A DNA stretch of 40,112 nt from an uncultured Burkholderiales bacterium. GTDB taxonomy: Bacteria; Pseudomonadota; Gammaproteobacteria; Burkholderiales; Burkholderiaceae_C. Position 1 is the first letter of the stretch. Each line of letters begins with the position of its first letter. Both the position numbers and the translations under genes were made by a program. The stretch spans positions 1 through 40,112 of the forward strand of contig CAIKNE010000134.1 of the NCBI GenBank assembly GCA_903828695.1, given 5' to 3'. Positions 7,199-16,552 of the stretch are shown piece after piece. The notes under the pieces are model-generated. The model was not told where the DNA came from. It did no database searches and was given only the letters and a program-made list of their open reading frames with translations.

Positions 7199-8195
7199 TT
7201 ACAAAAGGATTGTGCACACTGCAATAACACTCTTCAGCTTTGCTGGACTCAATCTTTGTTTTGTATGCACCTCCTATGCCCAAGGGTTCTCAGCAGGAAG
7301 TGATTACTCAGGCGAGGAGTTTCAAAATTATATTCCTTACACAACCAAGCAAACTTCAAAGATGGTACGCACCCCAGATAATCCAGCCCCCACTAAAGCA
7401 AAAACGAAGGCAGAACTCAGGCCTTTGAAGGAATGGAAACCCCAAGAACTTGGAAATTTATGGGAGAGCAGACGCGCTGTAGCCATCATGAACCCAACAA
7501 ACGAGAATGTGCGCGCCTATATGTACACACAAGACATCATTCTCGATCTTGCAACCCGCTACGCTGAGAAGCAAATGGAGGTTGTCAGAAATGATCCAAT
7601 CCTTAACCAAAGCAACCGCATCTCAATCAGCAATTCAGGTGAGATCGATGCGAAACGTTTACAAGATAAGGCCATAAACGTAGCAATAGATGAGATGGCA
7701 AAAAAGGGGGGGCTCCTCGTCTTTGTAGACAGCACATGTATTTTTTGCGCTCATCAACTTCCTATTCTAGAAGGACTTAAAAACTCTCTCAATCCCTGGC
7801 AACCTATGGAATACCTGGTCATCTCCATTGATGGTAAAGGCCCCAATGGATGGAAGAATTTCGTTGTAGATAACGGATTATTTAAGAAGCTGAAACTCTC
7901 GATTACTCCGTCAATTGTTTATGTGCCTAATCCCACACCCTACAGCGGGGGGCTAGACACCAATCAATACATTGTTGTAGCCCAAGGTGAAATTGAACAT
8001 ATTGACGCTTTAACAAGACGAATCGCAGAAATCGGAATCAAGTCTCACATCGTCAGTAAAGAAGTGATGAAAGACTTTGATATCTGGAATCGAGGTGTTG
8101 CAACCTCTCAGGACTTGGGAGAGTTAAAGATCGATCCACAAAGGCCAAACAGTATTTCCTCATTGGTTAGAAATATCAAGAAAAATTCATTCTAG
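7185..8195 (+). CDS. traF: F-type pilus assembly protein TraF
   Basis: This periplasmic TraF/TrbB-type protein has a thioredoxin-like domain and is needed for pilus assembly. The 336-residue product has a signal peptide (to about residue 33), the GNLWESRRAVAIMNPTNENV segment usual before the fold, then LLVFVDSTCIFCAHQLP with a CxxC pair (C185/C188) and a SITPSIVYVPNP segment with the cis-proline. Unlike F-plasmid TraF, the CxxC is kept, so it may be redox active. It follows the S26 peptidase gene with a 14-bp overlap. Confidence 0.88.
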   Translation: MWFFDYKRIVHTAITLFSFAGLNLCFVCTSYAQGFSAGSDYSGEEFQNYIPYTTKQTSKMVRTPDNPAPTKAKTKAELRPLKEWKPQELGNLWESRRAVAIMNPTNENVRAYMYTQDIILDLATRYAEKQMEVVRNDPILNQSNRISISNSGEIDAKRLQDKAINVAIDEMAKKGGLLVFVDSTCIFCAHQLPILEGLKNSLNPWQPMEYLVISIDGKGPNGWKNFVVDNGLFKKLKLSITPSIVYVPNPTPYSGGLDTNQYIVVAQGEIEHIDALTRRIAEIGIKSHIVSKEVMKDFDIWNRGVATSQDLGELKIDPQRPNSISSLVRNIKKNSF

Positions 8196-8204
8196 GCAAG
8201 GTAC

Positions 8205-9746
8205 ATGTTTAAAAATATCCGCTACTCAAAACTCATCAGTGCACTCTTAAGCACATTCGTTGGTACAACCATATGGGTAGGAGGGACTTCATCTCTACTA
8301 TTTCCAGAATCAGCTCAAGCAGGGTTATTTGCCGACCTCAACAGTGTCGTAATGAGCAACGCGACTACTCCTAAAACTCTTAAAACAGGGGATCGATCCG
8401 CTCTATTTGGAGGTGCAGTGGATATGAGAGTTCCAGTTACAAGCATTAATGTGGTTACATTTAATCCGCCAAGTTTTGATGCCGGTTGTGGCGGGATTTC
8501 TCTCTCCGGCGGAGCTTTCTCGTTTATATCACTGGACCAGATCGTGAAAACCTTTAAAAACATTGCCACCAACTCTGAAGGCCTAGCATTTAAAGCAGCG
8601 ATTGATGCTATAAGTCCGAACTTGGGTAAGTTAATGCAAGAGTTTCAAACCCTATTGCAAAAGATGAATAACGCATTTAAGAATACCTGTTCAGTTGCGA
8701 ATTCATTCGTAACTGGTTCTGGACATATCATGACGAATGCAGTCAGTGGAGATGGTGCGATAGGAGCTCTAAATACCCAGTACTCGGATATGTCTGCAGA
8801 TCTTGATAGTTACACAGCAAATCCAGTTGCGTATATGGATAAAGTGTCTCCCAACATGCCCTCTGCTGGAAACATCAATCTTAAACAAATTGCGGCGTCT
8901 GGTGCTACTACGAATCTGGCCGGGTCTGGACTGAGTAATGCCGATGGATCTAGCGATGACCCGACCGACCCCAATGCACTAAACACAAAAGTGCTGCTCA
9001 GTTTTCTTGGTTTTACCATGAGCGCTGTCAACTGTTCGCTGACAGACTTAAACGGAAACGTACAAACTACAAGCAAAGTGGGTTTAGGAGGTACATTCAC
9101 CTGCACAGCTGCCTCTAGCCTGAAACTCAATGACCTTATAGAAGGAGGAGGGAGCGGCTCGCCTCAGCCAAATGCGCCTTTAACTCTGTGGCAATGCAAG
9201 AACCCTGATGGATCCGTAACCGGCGGTTCAGAGAGCCAGCCCTGTACTCAAATGCAACAAATCCACTGGAACTACTCTGGATTCAGGGGTTACACCAATA
9301 CGATGATGTTTGGTTCGCCAGATGAGGCCAGTCTAAACACTGGAAATATTAGCCCCACAAGTATTATGGGCGTCATCAATGCTACCAGTACAAACACTGT
9401 TGCAACCTTATCTTCTGCGCAGATTCAATTTTTAAATAAATTTGCACTCAAACCCGCCCTATTATTCAAATCTGCTGACCCAGGAGTTCGTCTAGACTTG
9501 GGAGTCAAGCTGAGTCGCTTAGTCAGTAGTTGTATGGCCTCTAAAGTAGGGGAGGCACTTTGGAAATCAGCGAATTCCATGAAAACAGGGAATAACTACG
9601 AACCAACTAAGGAGTTTGACGCCAAGGTGGCCGAGCTTAATTTAGATTACAAAGCTCAAAAATCTCTATGTGACAACTCAAAAGCCAAGGAAGAATATAT
9701 ACAACTTCTTGCCAGTAAGGCTCAATTAACGAGTAACAGAAAATAA
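8205..9746 (+). CDS. traH: Conjugal transfer pilus assembly protein TraH
   Basis: TraH is a periplasmic or outer-membrane-associated F-pilus assembly protein. The 513-residue product has a signal peptide (residues 1-39, ending AQA), then the classic TraH opening GLFADLNSVV, the GGAVDMRVPVTSINVVTFNPPSFDAGCGGISLSGGAFSF-type region (about residues 69-107) and a C-terminal helical part. Several cysteines fit the DsbC partner. It lies 9 bp after traF and 4 bp before traG, the standard F-H-G order. Confidence 0.93.
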   Translation: MFKNIRYSKLISALLSTFVGTTIWVGGTSSLLFPESAQAGLFADLNSVVMSNATTPKTLKTGDRSALFGGAVDMRVPVTSINVVTFNPPSFDAGCGGISLSGGAFSFISLDQIVKTFKNIATNSEGLAFKAAIDAISPNLGKLMQEFQTLLQKMNNAFKNTCSVANSFVTGSGHIMTNAVSGDGAIGALNTQYSDMSADLDSYTANPVAYMDKVSPNMPSAGNINLKQIAASGATTNLAGSGLSNADGSSDDPTDPNALNTKVLLSFLGFTMSAVNCSLTDLNGNVQTTSKVGLGGTFTCTAASSLKLNDLIEGGGSGSPQPNAPLTLWQCKNPDGSVTGGSESQPCTQMQQIHWNYSGFRGYTNTMMFGSPDEASLNTGNISPTSIMGVINATSTNTVATLSSAQIQFLNKFALKPALLFKSADPGVRLDLGVKLSRLVSSCMASKVGEALWKSANSMKTGNNYEPTKEFDAKVAELNLDYKAQKSLCDNSKAKEEYIQLLASKAQLTSNRK

Positions 9747-9750
9747 GATC

Positions 9751-12666
9751 ATGGACTACACCTTGTTCTGGGTAGATACTGATTTGACCATGATCACGGC
9801 CATATTCAATATGGTTGCAATGGTCTGCAACAACACAGACCTTATCTTCGGAGCAGCGCTTCTTGCGGGGGCATTTAAGATCTCTGTGCACAGCTTCTCT
9901 CACGGACATCTCAGATCCTCCCTCGCAGCAGCAACTATAGATTCAACCGTTGTACCTATGCTGATAGCGATTGCGCTTACAACCGGATCTCTTAAAACAA
10001 ACATCATAATTAAGAGTACCGTTTCAGGCAGCTTAAGCGCTGTCGCCAATGTACCAATGGCGCTAGCGATCGTCCCAACCGTCGCCAGTCAGGTTGGTCA
10101 AACCGTTGGCGCAGCAGTAGAGACAGCTTTGCAAGGGGTCAACACCAACTACTCATTGATAAGCGCAAGTGGTAAAGGCTTTTTAAACCCACTCAGAATA
10201 TTAGTTGCAACGCGCACGGCCGTAAGTGATTTAGGGCTTATTCCCTCTCAAATTAACGAAGTTGTAAGCACCTGTCTCAGCACAGAAAATAGCAATGTGG
10301 TGAGCTTGCAAACGGCACAGGCTATGGTCAAGGACGCAGGCAACACGCCTGGTACACCGCTTCAAACACTCCCCATCAATCAGGTCCCTGGCACGAGCAT
10401 TGGCGCCTTACTCTACATCGCATCAACGGGTTCTGGAACGCTTGAAGAAGTCGATGACATTACGGGCGGTGGTGCACCGATCCCTTTCACCATCGTTCCC
10501 TGTGCCCTAGCAGCAACCATGGTTGCCAACAATATTAGCTATGCACTCAATACAGAGAATTTTTCCAGGGTTGTACAAGGCGCAATCCAGGCCTCCGATA
10601 ACCCAGTTCAAAATCCCGGCGCAGCCAATCCCTATACGCTTGATGCCGTATCTGCTCAGTACGCAGCTATTCGCAACCCCAATGCGATGACTGCTGCAGT
10701 AGGCGGGCAAACTCAGGCTAATACAGAGATGATAAACCTACTGTTTTCCGAAATGGTGGAGCAACAACTAGACTGTTTAAATGTTACTGGTTCAAGTAAG
10801 ACAGCGTGTCAGTCGGACATCCTAACTCGATCTGAATTAGAGCGTAAAGCATTGAAGGACGCTGCAAATGCGAATATTGCGATGAAATATCTTGGTATTT
10901 TTAGCAATGATTTGCTCGCTGTATTAATTGGACTGGGACCAGTTTTGTTTATTCTCATGATGTTTATGGGTGAGAGTTTCGCAAAACCTTTAAACAGTTG
11001 GATACAAATGATGCTTTGGCCGATTTTGATGAGCCAAGTAGGTTCAGAACTTATTAACGGCATCATGTACTTTAAGGTGGCAACTTTTTTGAACAGTATG
11101 TCCCAAGGCGGCAGCATCTCCCAAGCGCTCGCCTATAACGCATACACTGAACTAGCGAACCAAATTTCAATGGCGAGCTCTTTGATGGGGGGGCTACCCC
11201 AGTTGATTGGGGTGATATTTGCGCTCGGTGGTTCAGCCGCCCTCAATAGCGTAGCCAACGAGATCAGGTCTGGCGCCAGTGATGTTGCCGACAGTCTTGC
11301 GCCGCCCCTTCAAAATACTGTCCCCCTAGTTAATCAGTCCTCCGTGGCGGTATCGACTCAAGGTGTAGGAAGTGCATCCACGACGATAAATGGTCAGGTT
11401 GATCCAGTAAACGCAGGTCTTAATTCAAGTGTGGCTAGTTCATTGAGCAATTCAATTTCTGAATCGCAAGCGAAATCCAGATCTAACACAGAGGATATGC
11501 GGTACACGAATGCAATTACTGCGGGTACCAGTCAGAGTGAAACCAACGGTATTAGGCTAAGCGAAGGACTACAAAAGTATTATGAAGAGAGTTTTAAAAA
11601 AGGCACTGGACAAAGTACGGATCAAACCTCAGTAACTACCAACTCAGCTAACCATCAAACCTCCAACGCTGCTAGTTTAAATGCGCGAGGATCCGCCAGT
11701 TTCGGAATAAGTATGCAAGGTGTAAGCGTCGGTGTAGGCTCGGGAATTGATGGACAAACAGGAGTAACAGAAACTGATTCTGCGGCGAGCGGACAAGAAA
11801 CTGCTAAAAGAAATGCAATTTCGGAAAATACCGATAGAGAAAATGCATTAAGGGAAACTAGGAACCACGCAAACGATCAAAGTTACTCCAACGACGATAG
11901 AAATTATCTAGACCGTGCCATTTCAGGTAATACAGCCGTAGGACAAACACTAACGAACGCCGATAGCAAAACAGATGCACAAGTTCAGGGTGAGGATGCA
12001 TCGCAAAGGATGTCCCTCTTTACCCAAGATGGCATCAAGATGCAACAACTTGCAACAGCCTACAACACCAACCCAGCGTTTAAGGCCTATGAAAATACCG
12101 AAGGAAACGCTTGGAGTGCTGCGCATGCAAAAGAAATTGGTGAACAAGAGGAAAGATATAACTCAGGTGCCGTTTCACAAATGAGTGGAAATAATATTCC
12201 TAAAGGATTGATCTTTAGGCATATGGCTGCTCAAGGGGTTGCAATGAATACTCATGCCTCGCCTGAAGAAAGAATGGCAGCTGGTGCATTTTTGGGTAGT
12301 TCAACCTCCATTCTGATGGGAGGGTCCAGCACACAGCTAATGAGTCCGCGTTTGAAGAACTTACAGATCCCAGACCCAAGCACCAACCCGTTGGGGAAGG
12401 ACACCCAGATGATGGCAACTGTTAATAAAAATGCAGGGACTGTCATTCACCCCCTTGTACCTATCGTATCTGCGAAATACCAAGGTGTACTGGGATATTC
12501 TATTTACGATACCAGCGCTGTTAGCACACCGACAGTTTCCGATACGCTTCATGTTGAACAAGATCAATCTAAGGCTGCTCATGAATCAGCCAGATTGAAC
12601 CTAGATGATAATGGAGCTTCAGCTAATATGCGACTTGCTAAAACAGTTGTGCGTAATAGGGATTAA
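9751..12666 (+). CDS. traG: Conjugal transfer mating-pair stabilisation protein TraG
   Basis: TraG is an inner-membrane protein whose N-terminal half works in pilus assembly and whose C-terminal half works in mating-pair stabilisation and entry exclusion. The 971-residue length is normal. Membrane segments lie near residues 25-80 and in a cluster at about 385-500 (LGIFSNDLLAVLIGLGPVL, then the MMFMGESFAKPLNSW region), which matches TraG_N. The rest (about 520-971) is soluble, low-complexity and rich in Ser, Asn, Gln and Thr, with KYYEESFKKGTGQS and other coiled stretches. It ends the plus-strand transfer operon. Confidence 0.9.
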   Translation: MDYTLFWVDTDLTMITAIFNMVAMVCNNTDLIFGAALLAGAFKISVHSFSHGHLRSSLAAATIDSTVVPMLIAIALTTGSLKTNIIIKSTVSGSLSAVANVPMALAIVPTVASQVGQTVGAAVETALQGVNTNYSLISASGKGFLNPLRILVATRTAVSDLGLIPSQINEVVSTCLSTENSNVVSLQTAQAMVKDAGNTPGTPLQTLPINQVPGTSIGALLYIASTGSGTLEEVDDITGGGAPIPFTIVPCALAATMVANNISYALNTENFSRVVQGAIQASDNPVQNPGAANPYTLDAVSAQYAAIRNPNAMTAAVGGQTQANTEMINLLFSEMVEQQLDCLNVTGSSKTACQSDILTRSELERKALKDAANANIAMKYLGIFSNDLLAVLIGLGPVLFILMMFMGESFAKPLNSWIQMMLWPILMSQVGSELINGIMYFKVATFLNSMSQGGSISQALAYNAYTELANQISMASSLMGGLPQLIGVIFALGGSAALNSVANEIRSGASDVADSLAPPLQNTVPLVNQSSVAVSTQGVGSASTTINGQVDPVNAGLNSSVASSLSNSISESQAKSRSNTEDMRYTNAITAGTSQSETNGIRLSEGLQKYYEESFKKGTGQSTDQTSVTTNSANHQTSNAASLNARGSASFGISMQGVSVGVGSGIDGQTGVTETDSAASGQETAKRNAISENTDRENALRETRNHANDQSYSNDDRNYLDRAISGNTAVGQTLTNADSKTDAQVQGEDASQRMSLFTQDGIKMQQLATAYNTNPAFKAYENTEGNAWSAAHAKEIGEQEERYNSGAVSQMSGNNIPKGLIFRHMAAQGVAMNTHASPEERMAAGAFLGSSTSILMGGSSTQLMSPRLKNLQIPDPSTNPLGKDTQMMATVNKNAGTVIHPLVPIVSAKYQGVLGYSIYDTSAVSTPTVSDTLHVEQDQSKAAHESARLNLDDNGASANMRLAKTVVRNRD

Positions 12667-12746
12667 TGTGTTGGAAAGTAATAGCCTTAATATTAATTCA
12701 AATCCTGCTGACCCTAGCAATTCAGACTTTTGAAATGTTGCTATTC

Positions 12747-14573
12747 CTAAATGTTTGCCTTGATGACCTTAATAAAGCACTCTGCATATCTTTCTAACTT
12801 GGATTGACCTACACCTGTAATATTCTCAAACTCATCTAAGCTTGTAGGCGCAGTATGAAGGATCTCCTGCAAAGTGCTGTCGTGGAAAATGATATAGGGC
12901 GGGACTCCTTGCTCAGTCGCTAATTGCCTGCGCATATCTTTAAGTGCATTCCAAAGCCTTTCCTCATCAGGATCGGTAAATGTGGGGATCGATTTTTTGG
13001 TTGAAGAAGACCTAAGGGCTTTCTGAGTTAATTGCCCAATGTCCCTTCGAAGCCAAACTTCCTCCTCATGCTTTAGCACTGGGCGAGATTTCTCGGTTAA
13101 CTGCAGACCACCATACGCCTTGATATCTGCGTCCAAATAGCCGCCCGCTACCAATTGGCGGTAGATACTACTCCACTGGTTTAGACTAAGATCAGCACCG
13201 ACCCCGAAAGTTTTAAGTAAATTATGGCCAAATTTAGAAACTCTAGGAGTGACTTTGCCCAACAAAACATCAATCAAATGGGCAACTCCAAATAACTGTC
13301 CGGTCCTGTAAACACATGAAAGTGCCTTTTGGGCTTCTACCGTTGCGTTCCATGTCTCAACCGGGTCTAAGCAGTTATCGCAGTTCCCGCAGTTACCTGG
13401 GTGATTTTCTCCAAAATACCGAAGGATTGTTTGGTGTCTGCAACCCGTAGATTCACAAAATCCAAGCAAAGCGTTAAGCTTTTGAAGCTCAACGCGTTTA
13501 CGCTCTTCGGGTGCATCTCCTGAGTTAACCATCTGCCGTAAGTTAACCACATCGCCTAGACTATATGCCATCCATGCATCTGCTGGTAATCCGTCTCGAC
13601 CTGCTCGTCCCGTCTCTTGGTAATAACCTTCCATGCTTTTGGGTAAATCTAGGTGAGCTACAAACCTGACGTTAGGCTTGTCAATTCCCATTCCAAAAGC
13701 CACGGTCGCAACCATAATCACACCTTCTTCTCGAAGAAAGCGTTGTTGATTTTTATTGCGAATCTCAGCAGTTAGTCCCGCATGATAGGGCAGGGCGTCC
13801 CAACCCCGGTCTTTTAACCACTCAGCAGTAGTCTCCACGCTCTTGCGAGAAAGGCAATAAACGATACCAGCATCATTTGGATGTTCTGTAGTTAAGAATT
13901 CTTCTAGCTGATTTTTAGCGCTATCCTTATGCAAGACCCTGTACTTGATATTAACTCTGTCAAAACTTGATATAAACTCTTTAGCTGACTCAAGCGAGAG
14001 GCGTTCAATAATTTCAAGTTTTGTTGCTGCATCCGCAGTCGCAGTCAAAGCTATTCGCGGGACGTTTGGATAACGATTGTGCAACTCAGTTAATTGTCGG
14101 TATTCTGGGCGAAAATCATGTCCCCACTGAGAGACGCAATGAGCCTCATCGATTGCAAATAGTGCAATTTTGGAGTCAGCGTAAAGCTTGTCCAGTATGC
14201 CTAAAAATCCTGGACTCAGCAAACGCTCGGGAGCCATATACATTAGATCCAGTCTCCCCCTTAGAAGCTGTTGGATGGTTGCATGGGCTTGGCCAGCGTC
14301 CATACTCGAATTCAAGAACGCGGCATTGACACCTAATTGGGTTAGGGTATCGACCTGGTCCTGCATTAATGCAATAAGAGGGGACACTACTATACCCACG
14401 CCCTCTCTGACAAGCGAGGGTATTTGGTAGCACAAGGACTTTCCTGCACCTGTTGGCATGAGCACTAAAGCGTCGCCTCCTGCTACTACTTCACTAACTA
14501 TGGACTCCTGTATGCCTCGAAATTCACTAAACCCAAATATATCCTTGAGGATTTGCTTGCTTGACTGCACCAA
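12747..14573 (-). CDS. recQ: ATP-dependent DNA helicase RecQ
   Basis: RecQ unwinds DNA 3' to 5' in recombination and fork repair. The 608-residue protein is full length. Visible are the Walker A MPTGAGKS (residues 39-46), the DEAH box at 142-145 with the following [10 protein letters not shown] aromatic-rich loop, motif [11 protein letters not shown], the four-cysteine zinc site (CESTGC then NCGNCDNC), a winged-helix RQC region, and a C-terminal HRDC domain (about residues 525-600). It runs opposite to traG with an 80-bp gap that shows no clear terminator. It is probably a chromosomal gene. Confidence 0.97.
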   Translation of the reverse strand: MVQSSKQILKDIFGFSEFRGIQESIVSEVVAGGDALVLMPTGAGKSLCYQIPSLVREGVGIVVSPLIALMQDQVDTLTQLGVNAAFLNSSMDAGQAHATIQQLLRGRLDLMYMAPERLLSPGFLGILDKLYADSKIALFAIDEAHCVSQWGHDFRPEYRQLTELHNRYPNVPRIALTATADAATKLEIIERLSLESAKEFISSFDRVNIKYRVLHKDSAKNQLEEFLTTEHPNDAGIVYCLSRKSVETTAEWLKDRGWDALPYHAGLTAEIRNKNQQRFLREEGVIMVATVAFGMGIDKPNVRFVAHLDLPKSMEGYYQETGRAGRDGLPADAWMAYSLGDVVNLRQMVNSGDAPEERKRVELQKLNALLGFCESTGCRHQTILRYFGENHPGNCGNCDNCLDPVETWNATVEAQKALSCVYRTGQLFGVAHLIDVLLGKVTPRVSKFGHNLLKTFGVGADLSLNQWSSIYRQLVAGGYLDADIKAYGGLQLTEKSRPVLKHEEEVWLRRDIGQLTQKALRSSSTKKSIPTFTDPDEERLWNALKDMRRQLATEQGVPPYIIFHDSTLQEILHTAPTSLDEFENITGVGQSKLERYAECFIKVIKANI

Positions 14574-15016
14574 TTAAATTCCCTTTTTTAAACTAATCAG
14601 ATTGTGCCCTTGAATCTTAATTAAAGTAACTGTATTTAGGTGTAAGTGGTCAGTTATGAATAAATTTTTACATTAGCGGTAAATTGGAATACCCTAATGT
14701 AATACTATTATGATGAAAAATATGAAATTGTCTAAGCGAGGATATTCAAACAGTTGCCGTATCTCACTTGACAATTCGCCATTTAAGAACTAACTAATTC
14801 AAAGAATGGCATTCCAGCCGCAAAATACTTGATAACTAAACTTGTAGCCACAAAAGACAAATAGCTAATGGATCATAAGAGTTGGAAAGAAGATATTCCA
14901 AATCGTTATTTGTCCAGTATGTTGTGCAGCAGACATAATAATTCTGTTGTCTGTTTTATGATGATTGATGAATTTATGGTCAAGCATATTAGCTCTACTT
15001 CAAACTTTTAACTTCG
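14574..15016. other. Intergenic region between recQ and small membrane genes
   Basis: These 443 bp hold one clear structure: TTACATTAG at 14668-14676 and CTAATGTAA at 14694-14702 form a 9-bp inverted repeat. An inner GGTA/TACC extends it to about 13 bp with one bulged base. It lies about 95 bp before recQ and could be an operator or an mRNA hairpin. A 47-codon frame from ATG 14868 lacks a ribosome-binding site and family features, so I do not call it a gene. The rest is AT-rich and unremarkable. Confidence 0.5.
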
Positions 15017-15256
15017 ATGAAAAAAAATCCTAACACCCAGGTGAGATTTAGATTATTCAAATATATATGCTGGTTAGGCTATGGGTTAGCTTTTTTGGGA
15101 TGTTTAGGGGTATTGCTGGGTGTCTTGCATATTTTTGATATGCAGATCTTCTCAATAGGATTGTCTTCTGGTATTCGAATCATAGGATCCGTTGGAGTAT
15201 CAGGATGTTTACTCAGTGCGGTTGGTCACGCCGCAATCGAACGGCATCTTATTTAA
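15017..15256 (+). CDS. Small two-helix membrane protein
   Basis: The 79-residue product has a basic N-terminus, a first membrane segment at about residues 17-39 and a second, glycine-rich one at about 46-68, then a short tail. No family is recognised. It heads a set of three tiny genes on the same strand (79, 63 and 46 residues), spaced 23 bp and then overlapping by 11 bp, which suggests one transcript. The set runs toward the retinal/carotenoid cluster and ends at a hairpin shared with its far end. Confidence 0.55.
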   Translation: MKKNPNTQVRFRLFKYICWLGYGLAFLGCLGVLLGVLHIFDMQIFSIGLSSGIRIIGSVGVSGCLLSAVGHAAIERHLI

Positions 15257-15279
15257 AAAAATTTAAAAGGTAATTCAAA

Positions 15280-15471
15280 GTGTTTAAACGATCAGATTAT
15301 TTTATTTTGTTAGCTGTGATTCTGTCTTTTGTCATTTCAGCATATCTTTGGTTCGTCGATAAAGACCAATTACAAGCCATATACACCGCGATTTGGATTC
15401 CGTCCATTTTTGCATTCGCTATTTATTTCAAATTATGCGCCCTAATGAGTATAAGAAAAAATGCAACATAA
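15280..15471 (+). CDS. Small two-helix membrane protein
   Basis: The 63-residue product has two membrane segments (about residues 7-26 and 34-55) joined by a short polar loop WFVDKDQLQA, and a basic end. The start is GTG at 15280, preceded by AAAAGG at 15265-15270. Its last 11 bp overlap the next tiny gene. I recognise no family; the role is unknown. Confidence 0.55.
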   Translation: MFKRSDYFILLAVILSFVISAYLWFVDKDQLQAIYTAIWIPSIFAFAIYFKLCALMSIRKNAT

Positions 15472-15601
15472 CATACTCATGCCAGCCATTGCCATTTTCA
15501 TTCTTATGATTTTAGGTCTTATCTATACAGTCTTTGAATTTACCTCCATCGGTGAGGATTCAGTTCTGGCTGAGAAAGCAAACGCACAACTGCTAAAGTA
15601 A
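15461..15601 (+). CDS. Tiny single-pass membrane protein (46 aa)
   Basis: An ATG at 15461 opens a 46-residue frame ending at 15601. It has one strong membrane helix (MPAIAIFILMILGLIYTVF, residues 7-25) and an acidic, then alanine-rich tail (FTSIGEDSVLAEKANAQLLK). It overlaps the preceding gene by 11 bp, the kind of coupling that supports a real gene. It has the shape of a small subunit of a membrane complex. There is no family match that I can name. Confidence 0.5.
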   Translation: MQHNILMPAIAIFILMILGLIYTVFEFTSIGEDSVLAEKANAQLLK

Positions 15602-15623
15602 CAAATCATCCAAAATTTCACTT

Positions 15624-15680
15624 GTCTGTAAACGGTTCTATTAGATCCCGTCATTGATGCATTTACAGACTTTTTGGTCA
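15624..15680 (+). terminator. Candidate terminator after small membrane genes
   Basis: GTCTGTAAA (15624-15632) pairs perfectly with TTTACAGAC (15662-15670) and is followed by TTTTTGG. The loop is long (29 bases). It would end the plus-strand trio before the convergent blh gene. On the minus strand no T-run follows. Confidence 0.5.
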
Positions 15681-15691
15681 TGGGTCTGTAT

Positions 15692-16552
15692 CTAAGCAGA
15701 ATACCTAACCTGGTCTATCAGTAGCATATGAGGCAGGGTGAGTGCTGCAAGTCCAACAAACACCAATTGCATGGTGTATGAGTATTCAGACTCAGTGGGA
15801 ATCCATCGCAAGTACATCCAAACCACTGCCCCGACTGTAGCCATTGGCCAAGCGGCCGTTGCAAGCATTTTCGTCCAAGAAACTGATAAGAATCTGTGTG
15901 TTCGAAGGATGTGTCTAAGACTGTGCATCAGGCAAAAATAGGTTGTAAATGTAATCAACGGGTCTGCGCAGACGGCCATCAATGTTAATGCTAATATCTC
16001 TAAGGCCTGTACTTTGTCACGTTTAAACTGGCTATAAATAGTAACAGTCAGGAGCAATGCCCAAGGGATTGCAAGGACATGCAGAGTACTCGTGACCATC
16101 TCTGCGCTTGCAGGTTCCAGAATAGTTGAGAATAAATGAATCATTTTGAGTCGATGCAATAAGTTGGGTAAAACAATCACTGCCCCCCCATACAGAACTT
16201 TAATGATCAGTGGAGTGCTTAGTGTTAAATCTCTAGAGAAATGAAGTGCTGACATCGTCAAAAAACAAAACATAAAGAATAAGGGCCAAAGTAACCACAG
16301 ATCGATTATGAATAACACAAGCGCGGTGTACAAGAGAACAAACTTAAACCATCCTTTCTTGTCCCTAATCCGTAATAGCTTGATTGCAAACAAGGGATCG
16401 AGTGCCCCGTGTGGTACACCCAGCATAAAAACCATTAATGCCAGAATAATGAGTTGCCTTATTGAGCTACCTTGCGTTACAAAAAAGGATACTCCACTCA
16501 CGACAAGCGCAACTGTGCCAAAAACTACTCCCTGAACCCTGATTCCATTCAT
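15692..16552 (-). CDS. blh: Brp/Blh-family beta-carotene 15,15'-dioxygenase
   Basis: This membrane enzyme cleaves beta-carotene into two retinal molecules, the chromophore of the rhodopsin encoded in the same cluster. The 286-residue product is strongly hydrophobic with about eight membrane helices and has the family signature MLGVPHGALDP (H48), followed by the conserved ALHFSRD and LMHSLRHILRTH histidines that bind iron. Length and order are normal. It overlaps crtY by 4 bp and is the last gene of the operon, so retinal formation is tied to carotenoid synthesis. Confidence 0.92.
   Translation of the reverse strand: MNGIRVQGVVFGTVALVVSGVSFFVTQGSSIRQLIILALMVFMLGVPHGALDPLFAIKLLRIRDKKGWFKFVLLYTALVLFIIDLWLLWPLFFMFCFLTMSALHFSRDLTLSTPLIIKVLYGGAVIVLPNLLHRLKMIHLFSTILEPASAEMVTSTLHVLAIPWALLLTVTIYSQFKRDKVQALEILALTLMAVCADPLITFTTYFCLMHSLRHILRTHRFLSVSWTKMLATAAWPMATVGAVVWMYLRWIPTESEYSYTMQLVFVGLAALTLPHMLLIDQVRYSA

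Noticed and set aside
14868-15011. A 47-codon frame upstream of the small membrane genes
   Set aside because: There is no ribosome-binding site, the composition is odd and the frame has no hydrophobic or family features.
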